A stretch of 64,000 nt of DNA from Paraglaciecola psychrophila 170 (GTDB taxonomy: Bacteria; Pseudomonadota; Gammaproteobacteria; Enterobacterales; Alteromonadaceae), in assembly GCF_000347635.1 (NCBI RefSeq), contig NC_020514.1, forward strand, positions 1,860,001 to 1,924,000, written 5' to 3'. Below are positions 23,172 through 32,187 of this stretch, one piece after another. The position numbers and the translations under genes are program-made. How positions within the stretch are numbered: position 1 is the first letter of the stretch; each line of letters starts with the position of its first letter. The notes below the pieces were generated by a model. It searched no databases, was not told the origin of the DNA, and saw nothing but the letters and a program-made list of their open reading frames with translations.

Positions 23172-25541
23172 TTACATGACAAACTTAACATTCAATGCCG
23201 CAGTTCGCGGAGCACCAATCCAACCTGCGTTAGGTGCAATGGTACCAATGTAATCTTTATCAAAGACATTGTTTATAGTGAAGCTAAGTTCCATACTGTC
23301 AATGGCTCCACCAAATTCGTATGCCGTTCTACCTACGTACAAATCACTCACTACATAAGCGTCAGTTTCCTGAGTATTGGCTTGGTCTAAGAAGCGCTCA
23401 CCAACATATTTGGAGCTAAAACCAGCATAAAAATCACCTTTGGTATAATCAAAGCTCACTACGGCCATATCCTGAGCACTTCCGAGTACGGTGTTGCCTA
23501 GGAATGCTTCGTCTGTATACGTAGAGTCATTCTTGGTATATGAAACATAGATGCCCAGATTATCTGTAATATTATAGTCTAGCGATGCTTCGATACCATC
23601 TGACTCAACACCTCCGTCATTGATGTATCCGCCGGCTGCTGCTTCTAAGAAGTCGATACCATTGACACTTTCATTACTAACAAATGTAATACGGTTTTCA
23701 AACTTAATGTTGTAGTAAGTAATGCTAGCGTTGAAACCAGGGGTTGAATAACGTAGACCAAGGTCAATGTTATCCGCTGTTTCAGGTTCTATTTGGCTAA
23801 CGTCTGTATCGTCACGCTCTAATACCCCGTCTTTTATTGCTGCAAAGTTTTCAGCATAACCGCCGAATACTTCCAAACCTTTCAAAGGTAAAGGGGCAAC
23901 AAATCCGGCTGATATTAGGGCGTCTGAGTCAGATGACACGTTTAAGTCATTTGCGGGCGTAAACTGATCTTCCTTAGTGACGTCAACGTTGAATTTCTTG
24001 GCACCCAGACGAAATTTAGCAAAACCAGCATCTATCTCATCTTCAATGTAGTACATCAGGGTTTCGACTGGAAACTCGCGGCTATACTGGACCCAGTAAG
24101 GATTGCTTTCATAACGAGGGCTGGTAGCCGCGTCAATGGTTTTATGCCAGCTGCGGTTTTCATCGCGCTGATAATCTTCATACCAGAAACCACCGCGTAC
24201 AGTATTTGGCATACCCGCAATTGAGGTTTTCCAGACTAAGTCGGTGTTGACACCGAAACGATCTTTGTTGTAGTTACTATGACGATTTGAGCTGACAGGC
24301 ATTGCCCCTTGATCATAACAACCCGGATCGACTTCTGCTCCACCACCGCCATAAGGATAACCGATAGAGCTGACACAACCTTCGTTAGGTGATAAAGACT
24401 GACCGTCACGATTAACAAAATAAATACTGCCCAATGATGAGCCGCTATAAGCTGTGGTTGCAGAGTCTAGTTCAGAGTGCGGATTACCTGCGCCGTCATT
24501 GGTGACGTCGGCTATATAATACGGCATCCATTTACCCATACCTTCATTTTTATGGTAGTAAATGTTGGTGCTCACCTCCACTTCACTCACCATGAAGTCT
24601 GCTTGCAAATAACCAAATAGGTTTTCACGTTCAGTACCCCAGGTTTCGCGCAGTACTTGATCTTGGTAAGGCACGCCCGTAAAGTTTTTGATTAGACCAT
24701 CCCAGTTAGGCTCTTGCGCATATTGTCCAAGGCCGTAAACACGCTGATATGTATACTCTTCGGCATCGTCGTAGCTTAAATAACCGGTTAAAGCGACTTC
24801 GCCAATACGGCTGATTATTTTACCCTCTGCATGATCTCGCGAGTTAGTGACTGAACCGCCCATATAGTCATCATTTTGCTGGGTTGATATAGAGACCCAT
24901 GCGAATGTGTCTTTTGCAATCTCGCCGGTATCGTAACGTGTGTAGAATTTCCGTGCGTTGTACTCACCAAGTGTAGTACTGACAGTCAGTTTTTCATCCA
25001 AACCTGGACGTATTGTTGTAAAGTCAAGTGTGCCGCCTAACGCTTCGTTAGAACGAGAGCTTATGTCAGCTGTACCCTGAGATACTTCAATGCTTCGTAA
25101 ATTTTCGGTATCGATATAACGGCTGGCTTTGGTACCACCACCGTAGTTAGAGTTACCATTGGAAATGCCATCTACGGTCATGCCAATCTGCTGAGATGCC
25201 AAGTCCAGTTGAAAACCACGCATCGAGATGCTGGTTGACCATTCGTCTGATCCAAATGGGTCGCCTTCGTTAACCAATACTCCAGGCAAGTTATCGATAA
25301 TGGATAGCGCGCTGGTCATTGGGGTTTGCTGTTTTTTCATTTCAGAGGAGATGGTGCTGTTTGCGTAAGAAACACTGCGGCCGGTAACTTGAATAGTTTC
25401 TATTGCTTCTTTTTTTGTATCTGCTTGTTGTTCTTTACTAACTTGTGCCATTGCGGGCAGAGAAGTGACAGATATTGCTGATAATACTGATAACACAGAT
25501 AGTGCGATAACGCTTTGCTTCATAGGCAAATTAGGTTTCAT
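23172..25541 (-). CDS. TonB-dependent outer membrane receptor
   Basis: 789 residues. A signal peptide (ALSVLSVLSAISVTSLPAMA) is followed by a TonB-box-like IETIQVTG, a plug domain with SALSIIDNLPGVLVNEGD and SISMRGFQ, then a 22-strand-type barrel with EATAD-like segments (IEPETADNIDLGLRYSTPG). It ends KFVM, close to the usual terminal aromatic. It should import a ligand across the outer membrane with TonB-ExbBD energy. The ligand cannot be read from the sequence. Two BetI-type palindromes in its upstream region suggest choline- or betaine-linked control, making an osmolyte-related or methylamine-type ligand a guess. A cysteine pair lies in the CVSSIGYPYGGG and DPGCYDQG loop. Confidence 0.92.
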   Translation of the reverse strand: MKPNLPMKQSVIALSVLSVLSAISVTSLPAMAQVSKEQQADTKKEAIETIQVTGRSVSYANSTISSEMKKQQTPMTSALSIIDNLPGVLVNEGDPFGSDEWSTSISMRGFQLDLASQQIGMTVDGISNGNSNYGGGTKASRYIDTENLRSIEVSQGTADISSRSNEALGGTLDFTTIRPGLDEKLTVSTTLGEYNARKFYTRYDTGEIAKDTFAWVSISTQQNDDYMGGSVTNSRDHAEGKIISRIGEVALTGYLSYDDAEEYTYQRVYGLGQYAQEPNWDGLIKNFTGVPYQDQVLRETWGTERENLFGYLQADFMVSEVEVSTNIYYHKNEGMGKWMPYYIADVTNDGAGNPHSELDSATTAYSGSSLGSIYFVNRDGQSLSPNEGCVSSIGYPYGGGGAEVDPGCYDQGAMPVSSNRHSNYNKDRFGVNTDLVWKTSIAGMPNTVRGGFWYEDYQRDENRSWHKTIDAATSPRYESNPYWVQYSREFPVETLMYYIEDEIDAGFAKFRLGAKKFNVDVTKEDQFTPANDLNVSSDSDALISAGFVAPLPLKGLEVFGGYAENFAAIKDGVLERDDTDVSQIEPETADNIDLGLRYSTPGFNASITYYNIKFENRITFVSNESVNGIDFLEAAAGGYINDGGVESDGIEASLDYNITDNLGIYVSYTKNDSTYTDEAFLGNTVLGSAQDMAVVSFDYTKGDFYAGFSSKYVGERFLDQANTQETDAYVVSDLYVGRTAYEFGGAIDSMELSFTINNVFDKDYIGTIAPNAGWIGAPRTAALNVKFVM

Positions 25542-25615
25542 AAAAGTTCCTGTTCAATGTATTTTAATAAACGTTCTTAATGTGTGGGAATAATATGCCA
25601 ACCGAGTTAATGTTA

Positions 25616-25629
25616 ATTGATCGTTCAGT
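25616..25629. promoter_or_regulatory. BetI-like operator, weaker copy
   Basis: ATTGATCGTTCAGT, two mismatches from the perfect palindrome at 25648-25661. The sites are 32 bases apart, about three helical turns. It lies 75 bases upstream of the receptor ATG. Confidence 0.55.
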
Positions 25630-25647
25630 TAAAATCAAATTTGGTTA

Positions 25648-25661
25648 ATTGAACGTTCAAT
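25648..25661. promoter_or_regulatory. BetI-like operator, perfect palindrome
   Basis: ATTGAACGTTCAAT is a perfect 14-base palindrome. From memory it is the core of the BetI operator of gammaproteobacteria. A betI gene lies 3.5 kb away. A further degenerate AACGTTC is at 25570-25576. Confidence 0.65.
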
Positions 25662-26553
25662 AAAGCTGTAGAAAAGATACCCTTATTATGTTGATATCTA
25701 GCGTGCAGCATAAAAATTAAATCCTAATTACTTATTGTTTTAATTAAGTTTTAATGCTTTTTTATTGATTTTAAAGAAGCTTTGATTAGGTATTCTAACG
25801 CTTTGATACGATACGATAGATGCTTATTAATATTTATTGTTAAGGTTGGTTAAGAGATTATTGATTATGATTAAAGTCATTAATTGTTTTTTGTATTATA
25901 TCCAATGCATAATTATTAATGCGTAAAATTTAATTAGGGCTCTAACTATCGACTCTCGTTGAACCCGCCGAACTGTTACTACCATATTTTACTTTTAACC
26001 ACATCAGTTGAATGGTTGATTATTAAACAAGACATATCTTCTAAATAAACCATTAAAAATAATTTGATGTGCCAATAAAAAAGTAATCTAGGTTAGATTA
26101 AATATGAATGGATGCTTAGGGCAATACTCCCTTTATGTGTTTATTCTTATGAATGGCAAATAACACAAAAAAGGTTATTAATTAAATCATAAACACTGCA
26201 CATTATTTAACATGCATTGGTGATTTTTTATGCTATGAAGTCTTTCAGTGTTTCGTGCTTTTAGGGAATGTTAATACGTGAAACCGGTTTGTAATTAATA
26301 ATAACGTTCGCAACAAAATAGCTGTTGCTGTTCAACTTAAGGGGCATATGCTCAGGGAAAAGTCAGGTATTAAAGGTATTAAAGACCTAAGACCGGTATT
26401 CAACTAATCAGGAAGTTAACGTCTAATAATATAAAGCTATTTTAATCTGTTTTTACGCTTTGAATTTTTGTTAATAGTTGGGTGAAGAGTTGGGTGAGTT
26501 AAACATAATTGGTTTGCTTGACGGGTGTAAAAAGCCATCATAATGTACTGTAT
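25662..26553. other. Long AT-rich intergenic stretch
   Basis: About 890 bases with no credible gene on either strand, between the divergent TonB receptor and the lipid A cluster. Apart from the operators at its two ends I see only AT-rich DNA and short direct repeats (TTAAAGGTATTAAAG near 26367). Confidence 0.5.
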
Positions 26554-26570
26554 CTTAATAAAACCTTAAG
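26554..26570 (+). promoter_or_regulatory. PmrA-box-like site before the lipid A cluster
   Basis: CTTAAT-N5-CTTAAG, a full match to the PmrA direct-repeat consensus YTTAAK-N5-YTTAAK. It is followed after five bases by TAGAAT, a good -10 hexamer, in the arrangement used by PmrA-activated promoters. No pmrAB genes lie in the window. Confidence 0.6.
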
Positions 26571-26605
26571 ATAATTAGAATAGTCTATTGTTTTATAAAA
26601 TAATA

Positions 26606-27343
26606 ATGAGTGTTTGCTTGATGTTGTCTATCGTTATCCCCGCCAAGAATGAACAACAAAACGTCAAACCTTTGGTAGATGAAATTATCACTGTGCTTCA
26701 AGGTTTAGCAACATTCGAGATCCTTTACATTGACGATGGTAGCGATGATGAAACCTACGCAGAAGCGATTAATATGCGAGTCGAGGGTTCAACAAAGTTA
26801 CGGCCATACAAACATACTTTTTCTGTTGGGCAAAGTGGTGCAATTCGCACTGGTGTATTAAAAGCTGCAGGTGACTTAATTGTCACCTTGGATGCAGATG
26901 GACAAAATGATCCTGCCGATATTCCGTTGTTATTGGCAGCAGCACTAAAACTCCCCAAAGGTTCAGATTTTTGCATAGCGGGTTATCGCAAAAAACGTAA
27001 AGACACACCTTGGAAACGCTTTCAGTCCAGAATTGCGAACCGAGTTCGCATTAAATTACTTGGAGATGACACGCCGGATACTGGCTGTGGTCTGAAAATT
27101 TTTCCTCGTAAAACCTTTTTAGCGCTACCTTACTTTGATCATATGCATCGCTTTCTTCCAGCCTTGGTTAAACGGCTCAATGGCACTATTGTGGTAGTGG
27201 AAGTGAGTCATAGAAATCGTCAGTTTGGGCAATCGAAATACAATATGTTAGGGCGTTTAGGTGTGGGTTTGATTGATATGTTAGGTGTAATGTGGCTGCA
27301 ACGGCGCTATAAAGCTAGCGAAGTGATTGATGCTCGTGAGTGA
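26606..27343 (+). CDS. GT2 family glycosyltransferase (DPM1/FlmF-like)
   Basis: About 245 residues; the start may be ATG 26606 or ATG 26621, since none has a clear ribosome binding site. GT-A fold motifs: LSIVIPAKNEQQNV, YIDDGSDD, the metal-binding DADGQNDP and the CGLKIFPR segment. Similar proteins attach a sugar to undecaprenyl or dolichyl phosphate. It lacks the two C-terminal membrane segments of ArnC and thus resembles dolichol-P-mannose synthase and Francisella FlmF. It is the first gene of an overlapping set with a VTT protein and an ArnT-like transferase, so it probably makes the lipid-linked sugar donor. Confidence 0.85.
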   Translation: MSVCLMLSIVIPAKNEQQNVKPLVDEIITVLQGLATFEILYIDDGSDDETYAEAINMRVEGSTKLRPYKHTFSVGQSGAIRTGVLKAAGDLIVTLDADGQNDPADIPLLLAAALKLPKGSDFCIAGYRKKRKDTPWKRFQSRIANRVRIKLLGDDTPDTGCGLKIFPRKTFLALPYFDHMHRFLPALVKRLNGTIVVVEVSHRNRQFGQSKYNMLGRLGVGLIDMLGVMWLQRRYKASEVIDARE

Positions 27344-28070
27344 ACGTTTACTGGCGGTTATCCGCTTTAAATGGTTTAAAAGAGCCATGATGTTATTGCT
27401 GGGTTGTTTGCTTGGTGGGGCCATAGTAAGTAATCATGTCCTATTTCAGTCTTTCAACGAAAATTGGATAGATGCCCACATTAGGGACAATGGTGTGACT
27501 GGTATGTTGCTGTTTCTAGGACTCGGAGCGGCTGCTACTGCATTAGGCAGCCCAAGACAATTGTTAGCTTTTTTTGGGGGCTATGCGTTTGGGTTCATCA
27601 ATGGCGCATTGCTATCGACCTTAGCCGCTGGATTCGGTTGTATCTTAAGTATGTATTTTGCACGATTTGCAGTCAGACAACAGATTAAAAAGCGTTACCC
27701 ACAAAAAATATCCGCTATCGACCGATTCCTGGCAAAAAGTCCCTTCACAAAAACTATTGTTATTAGGCTGTTGCCGATTGGAAACAATTTAGTCACCAAC
27801 CTTGTGGCAGGTGTCAGCCATGTCAGTGGGTTGTCCTTTGTGATGGGCTCCATGATTGGGTATCTTCCACAAATGGCCATCTTTGCTTTGATGGGCAAGG
27901 GGGTAATTGTTTTATCGATTTGGAAAGTTGTCTTAAGTATTGTGTTATTTGTTATTTCAAGTCTGTTGAGTGTCAGACTCTACAAACAATATAGAGCCGA
28001 TAGTTTAATTGACGGCAGCGAACTTGCCGACCTTAAAAATATTCAACAAGATGAGGCAATCAGTAAATGA
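27330..28070 (+). CDS. VTT/DedA-type (TVP38/TMEM64 family) membrane protein
   Basis: 246 residues from ATG 27330, overlapping the glycosyltransferase gene by 14 bases. Family features: two re-entrant regions, LLAFFGGYAFGFINGALLSTLAAG and the conserved RLLPIGNNLVTNLVAGVS. Some DedA-superfamily members recycle undecaprenyl phosphate from the outer to the inner face of the cytoplasmic membrane. Placed between a donor-making GT and an ArnT-like transferase that releases undecaprenyl phosphate outside, such a role here is an attractive inference. Confidence 0.85.
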   Translation: MLVSERLLAVIRFKWFKRAMMLLLGCLLGGAIVSNHVLFQSFNENWIDAHIRDNGVTGMLLFLGLGAAATALGSPRQLLAFFGGYAFGFINGALLSTLAAGFGCILSMYFARFAVRQQIKKRYPQKISAIDRFLAKSPFTKTIVIRLLPIGNNLVTNLVAGVSHVSGLSFVMGSMIGYLPQMAIFALMGKGVIVLSIWKVVLSIVLFVISSLLSVRLYKQYRADSLIDGSELADLKNIQQDEAISK

Positions 28071-29791
28071 ACCCAAAGAATCACTGGGGTGAGTATTTTT
28101 ATAATGTCACATCTGAGCATCGTCATGCTCTATTTTGGTTGATGTCGATTGCGGCTAGTTTGATATTAATTGGTATTGGTTTACGTGATCCTTGGCCTGC
28201 CGACGAACCAAGATTTGCCCTAATAGCAAAGGAGATGGTTGATACCGGTCAATGGTTTTTCCCTGCTAGAGCACAGGAGTTGTACCCTGACAAACCACCC
28301 ATCTTCATGTGGTCTATTGCATTATTTTATTGGCTAACCGATTCGATTAATTTTGCCTTTTTAATCCCTTCAGCCTTAAGTGGCTTACTCACTGTATTTT
28401 TAGTCTATGACATTGGACGCAAATTATGGTCAACCCAAATCGGTTTTATTGCAGGGCTGCTGCTGACGTTTAGTCTTCAGTTTATGTTGCAAGCCAAAAC
28501 AGCGCAGATTGATGCGATGGTGTGTGCGTGGATCACTTTAGGCTGTTACGGGTTGCTCAGGTTTACCCTGGTTGACGGTAAATGGCGTTGGTACCTCTTA
28601 GCCTGGTTTTTTATGGGTATCGGAGTGATAACCAAAGGAGTGGGCTTTTTACCGCTTCTGATGTTAATACCTTACTTTGTGTTGCGGCTATCTGCTAAGC
28701 AATATGCTCAGGCGCCGATTATCACTCGGCAGTGGCTTTGGTATCTTGGGCCGCTGGTTATGTTGTTTGCTATATCACTGTGGTTTTTACCTATGCTGTG
28801 GTGGGTAGATCAAAGTCAAAACTCTTTATATGAAGTGTATCGTGACAATATTTTGTTTCGGCAAACAGTCACACGGTATGCCAATTCGTGGCATCACATT
28901 AAACCTTTTTGGTACTACTTAAGTTCTGTTATTCCGGGCTTTTGGCTACCCCTGAGTCTGGCTTTACCTTGGTTAATTAAGCCTTGGTGGAAGGCCATTA
29001 AACAAACCGATGCTAGGATTATATTACCCCTTGGTTGGATTGTCTTAGTGATAGTGTTTTTTAGTATGAGCGCAGGGAAACGCGGGGTGTATGTATTGCC
29101 AGCATTGCCAATGCTGGCATTGATCAGCGCCCCCTATTTTGCTCAGTTATTAAAAAGTAAGGTGCTTATCAATCTTGTCTGGGCAACCGTTGCATTGTTA
29201 TCCCTAGGATTTTTTGTTTTTGCAATCGCAGGGTTTGCAGAGGCCAACTTTGCTGTTCGCTTGAGTGATAAATACAATGTTGTTCCTTGGTTATTTTTTC
29301 TCATTGTGGGTGGCGCAGGATTACTGAGTTGTGCTTTGCGCTTGGAAGGCAACAAGTGGCAAAGTTGGCCGATTTTTATCACAGTGGTGTGGGTGGCTTA
29401 CAGCACCATGGGGTATGATTTGCTGAATGAAGCCAGAACACCGAAAAACATATATCGAGAAGTCAGTAACATTATCGAAGCTGATGCAGAAGTGGCTCTG
29501 GTGGACTTCTCCGAACAGTTTATTTTGTTTTCGCCATTTCGAATGACGCATTTTGGCTATCATACCGATGATCTACAACAACTAGCCGCTGCTTGGAAAT
29601 GGCAAAAAGCGCAACCTAAGAGATATGTGATTATTGATTATGAATTGGTTAGCGATTGTTTTGATAAAAACAAAGTGATTCATCTAGGGTTTGCCCACAG
29701 AGTAGATTGGGTTTTATTAAATTCTGAAAGTCGCTTAGATAGTTGCATACCAGATGTTGAAAATTTGCCTGAGTATAGATATGGGTATTGA
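28067..29791 (+). CDS. ArnT-like lipid A glycosyltransferase (GT83/PMT family)
   Basis: 574 residues with 12 to 13 membrane segments. The first periplasmic loop has RDPWPADEPRFALIAKEM with the catalytic acidic residues of the family, followed by PDKPPIFMWSIALFYW. The periplasmic C-terminal part (EVALVDFSEQFILFSPF) is short. ArnT enzymes transfer an aminosugar from undecaprenyl phosphate to lipid A phosphate. The ATGA overlap with the VTT gene shows coupling. The arnA/B/D genes for Ara4N are absent, so the sugar may be another one, as with FlmK and galactosamine in Francisella. Confidence 0.88.
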   Translation: MNPKNHWGEYFYNVTSEHRHALFWLMSIAASLILIGIGLRDPWPADEPRFALIAKEMVDTGQWFFPARAQELYPDKPPIFMWSIALFYWLTDSINFAFLIPSALSGLLTVFLVYDIGRKLWSTQIGFIAGLLLTFSLQFMLQAKTAQIDAMVCAWITLGCYGLLRFTLVDGKWRWYLLAWFFMGIGVITKGVGFLPLLMLIPYFVLRLSAKQYAQAPIITRQWLWYLGPLVMLFAISLWFLPMLWWVDQSQNSLYEVYRDNILFRQTVTRYANSWHHIKPFWYYLSSVIPGFWLPLSLALPWLIKPWWKAIKQTDARIILPLGWIVLVIVFFSMSAGKRGVYVLPALPMLALISAPYFAQLLKSKVLINLVWATVALLSLGFFVFAIAGFAEANFAVRLSDKYNVVPWLFFLIVGGAGLLSCALRLEGNKWQSWPIFITVVWVAYSTMGYDLLNEARTPKNIYREVSNIIEADAEVALVDFSEQFILFSPFRMTHFGYHTDDLQQLAAAWKWQKAQPKRYVIIDYELVSDCFDKNKVIHLGFAHRVDWVLLNSESRLDSCIPDVENLPEYRYGY

Positions 29792-29811
29792 ATGAGAAAT
29801 AATCTAAAAGC

Positions 29812-29828
29812 TTTAAGCGTTACTTAAG
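29812..29828 (+). promoter_or_regulatory. PmrA-box-like site before the EptA gene
   Basis: TTTAAG-N5-CTTAAG, again within the YTTAAK-N5-YTTAAK consensus, 45 bases before the eptA-like ATG. A convincing -10 box at the right spacing is not seen, so this site is less certain than the one at 26554. Confidence 0.45.
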
Positions 29829-29843
29829 TTAGCCCCGTTAAAG

Positions 29844-29870
29844 TTCTCTCAAGTCAACTTCTTGAGAGAA
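29844..29870 (+). promoter_or_regulatory. Stem-loop covering the ribosome binding site of the EptA gene
   Basis: TTCTCTCAAG (29844-29853) and CTTGAGAGAA (29861-29870) pair perfectly with a seven-base loop. The 3' arm contains the GAGAG that serves as the ribosome binding site, and the ATG follows two bases later. Translation would be hidden while the stem is closed. Confidence 0.55.
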
Positions 29871-29872
29871 CA

Positions 29873-31594
29873 ATGTTATTCATTTCTAATTATCACACTA
29901 CTTTTACCATCTCAAAAAGTTGGCTTAATTCTTTTAAAAAGATAAGCATATCAAGCAACTTGCTGATTGTTTTAAGCTGTGCATATGTTGCATTGGTACT
30001 CAATGCCCCTTTTTTACTTAAAGCTGCATCGGTGATCACTTCGTCAGATGATTACAGCTTATTGTTTTTGCTGTCAGTACCGGTGTTTCTGCTGAGTTTA
30101 TTTATATTTATTAATAGTTTTATGGCTATCGGTTATTTATTAAAACCGGTATTGATAATGACTGTTTTTGTGTCTTCAATTATTTTCTACGCCATATCCA
30201 ATTACGGTATCGTTTTTGATTATACGATGGTGCAAAACGCCATTGAAACAGACTCGACTGAGGCATTATCGTACTTAAATATTTATTTGATTAGTTTTTT
30301 GATTTTGTTTGGTGTGCTCCCTTCATTGTTAATCTATTGGGCACCGATACGTCAATTATCTATAGGGCAAAACATACTATCAAGACTATGGTTGATTGGT
30401 TTATGTCTACTAGTGATTGTGCCGATTGTAGGGAGTTTTTATGTTAACTATGCCGCAGTTGGCAGAAATAATTCTGACTTAATTACGTATGTCACGCCTT
30501 ATAAATTGCTCGACTCATCGGTCAAATTCGTCAAGCGAAGCTATTTTTCACCTCATAGAGATTTTCAATTATTAGATACTACCCCCAGTCTTTCTGACTC
30601 AACGGGAGCAACCAAGGTAACTGTTTTAGTGTTGGGTGAAACTGCAAGGGCACAAAATTTTTCGCTTAATGGTTACGCCACACCTACCAACCAATACACC
30701 CAAGCAAAAGAGGTAATGTCGTTCTCAAACGTTGCATCCTGTGGCACTGCAACAGCGGTATCCGTTCCTTGCATGTTTTCTAGATTAGACCGACGCAGTT
30801 ACGACCAACAGACCGCAGACTCACAACAGAATGTATTAGACATCATCCAATTAGCGGGAAGCGACGTGTTATGGATTGATAATAACAACGGCAGTTGCAA
30901 AGGTGTGTGTGCCCGAGTGAAAAGTATTGAACTATCCCCAGAGATTAAAAATCAGTTTTGTGACGGAGAATATTGTGTGGATGAAGCTTTATTAAGTCCA
31001 CTTGGAGATAAACTCGATCATCTCACTCACCACAATACCCTCATTGTTTTACATATGATGGGCTCCCATGGGCCCACTTATTTTAGGCGTTTTCCACAAA
31101 ATAAAAGGCCCTTTACACCAGATTGCCAACGCAGTGATATTCAAAACTGCACTCAACAAGAACTCATCAACACATATGATAATACCATCGTCTATACCGA
31201 TTATGTATTGAGCAAGATAATCGAAAAGTTAACACTATTAGAGCAAACCAAGGATATTGAAACTTCTATGCTGTATATCTCTGATCACGGCGAATCACTT
31301 GGCGAAAAAGGTGTCTATCTGCACGGTTTACCCTATGCGTTTGCGCCGAGTGAACAAACCCACGTACCCATGATTTATTGGCAAGGATCCGCAATGCTTG
31401 ATAAAAACCCAGCATGTATAAAGTCTATGACTGCGCAATCTATTTCTCACGATAATCTTTTTGATACATTACTAGGGATAACATCAGTAAAAAGCAGTAC
31501 ATACAATGCAAGTATGGATGTATTGGCCCAATGCCCAATCTTAGGAGTGTTAGCTAACACTGAGTTTGAAAATAACCAGATGGATATACTTTAG
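29873..31594 (+). CDS. eptA: Phosphoethanolamine--lipid A transferase (EptA family)
   Basis: 573 residues. Five N-terminal membrane segments are followed by a periplasmic sulfatase-fold domain with the catalytic threonine in VLGETARAQNFSLNGY, SCGTATAVSVPCMFS, HMMGSHGPTYF and the metal site ISDHGESLGEKGVYLHG. Paired cysteines (NGSCKGVCAR, FCDGEYC, PDCQRSDIQNC) form the family disulfides. The enzyme adds phosphoethanolamine to lipid A phosphates, lowering its charge and giving resistance to cationic peptides. It stands 81 bases behind the ArnT-like gene, with its own candidate promoter site. Confidence 0.93.
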   Translation: MLFISNYHTTFTISKSWLNSFKKISISSNLLIVLSCAYVALVLNAPFLLKAASVITSSDDYSLLFLLSVPVFLLSLFIFINSFMAIGYLLKPVLIMTVFVSSIIFYAISNYGIVFDYTMVQNAIETDSTEALSYLNIYLISFLILFGVLPSLLIYWAPIRQLSIGQNILSRLWLIGLCLLVIVPIVGSFYVNYAAVGRNNSDLITYVTPYKLLDSSVKFVKRSYFSPHRDFQLLDTTPSLSDSTGATKVTVLVLGETARAQNFSLNGYATPTNQYTQAKEVMSFSNVASCGTATAVSVPCMFSRLDRRSYDQQTADSQQNVLDIIQLAGSDVLWIDNNNGSCKGVCARVKSIELSPEIKNQFCDGEYCVDEALLSPLGDKLDHLTHHNTLIVLHMMGSHGPTYFRRFPQNKRPFTPDCQRSDIQNCTQQELINTYDNTIVYTDYVLSKIIEKLTLLEQTKDIETSMLYISDHGESLGEKGVYLHGLPYAFAPSEQTHVPMIYWQGSAMLDKNPACIKSMTAQSISHDNLFDTLLGITSVKSSTYNASMDVLAQCPILGVLANTEFENNQMDIL

Positions 31595-31640
31595 GTCGTG
31601 ATTTTCGTATTTTCTTACGCAAATATAATTTACGCAAAAA

Positions 31641-31670
31641 AAAGGCTTATCTTTCGATAAGCCTTTTTTA
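31641..31670. terminator. Bidirectional terminator between eptA and ssrA
   Basis: AAAGGCTTATC / GATAAGCCTTT, an 11-base perfect stem with loop TTTC, with A and T runs on both sides, so it can stop both converging transcripts. Confidence 0.9.
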
Positions 31671-31675
31671 TTTTT

Positions 31676-32033
31676 TGGTGGAGCTGGCGGGACTTGAACC
31701 CGCGTCCAGAACACGTCAACCGTCGGTACTACATGCTTATTTTGTCTTTTATTTAACTACGTGGAACTCCGACAAACAGGATTTCGTTGCAGCTGGCCTA
31801 ATACTATTTCGCGGTTCACCCTTAGACAAGGTTCCCTCGCTATCCTGCTGGGATGACCTTCCGAACCTCTACTAGCAGAAAGAGTATGAGTGGAAGGGCA
31901 CTGCCGGGTATTAAGCGGCTAGTGCGTAGTTTTCGTCGTTTGCGACTATTTAAATGCGGCTTTTATAGAGGCAAACCGCTCCTCTGCATGCACCTAAAGC
32001 TTCTAGAGTCCTGTCGAATCCAAAATCAGCCCC
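31676..32033 (-). ncRNA. ssrA: tmRNA
   Basis: One-piece tmRNA of about 358 nt. The 5' end GGGGCTGATTTTGGATTCGA and the 3' end TCAAGTCCCGCCAGCTCCA plus encoded CCA form the alanine tRNA-like domain. The resume codon and tag read GCA AAC GAC GAA AAC TAC GCA CTA GCC GCT TAA, i.e. ANDENYALAA, at 31911-31943. It rescues stalled ribosomes and marks the products for ClpAP/ClpXP; clpA and clpS lie at 59.6-62.2 kb and smpB at 35.7 kb. Confidence 0.97.
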
Positions 32034-32064
32034 AAGTTGTTGGTTGCAAACTACCAACAGGGTT

Positions 32065-32092
32065 ATTCTAGCATAGGCTAGTGAGTTGTGAA
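32065..32092 (-). promoter_or_regulatory. Candidate ssrA promoter
   Basis: On the minus strand TTCACA (-35), a 16-base spacer and TAGAAT (-10). Transcription would start about 25 bases before the mature 5' end, requiring processing by RNase P as usual. Confidence 0.5.
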
Positions 32093-32187
32093 TACATTGT
32101 TTATGCAAATCTTGATACAAACCTTGTGTGGGTTGTATCTAGCCCAATATATTGGTTACAAATTATGCAGCTTTAACAGACTCTCAT

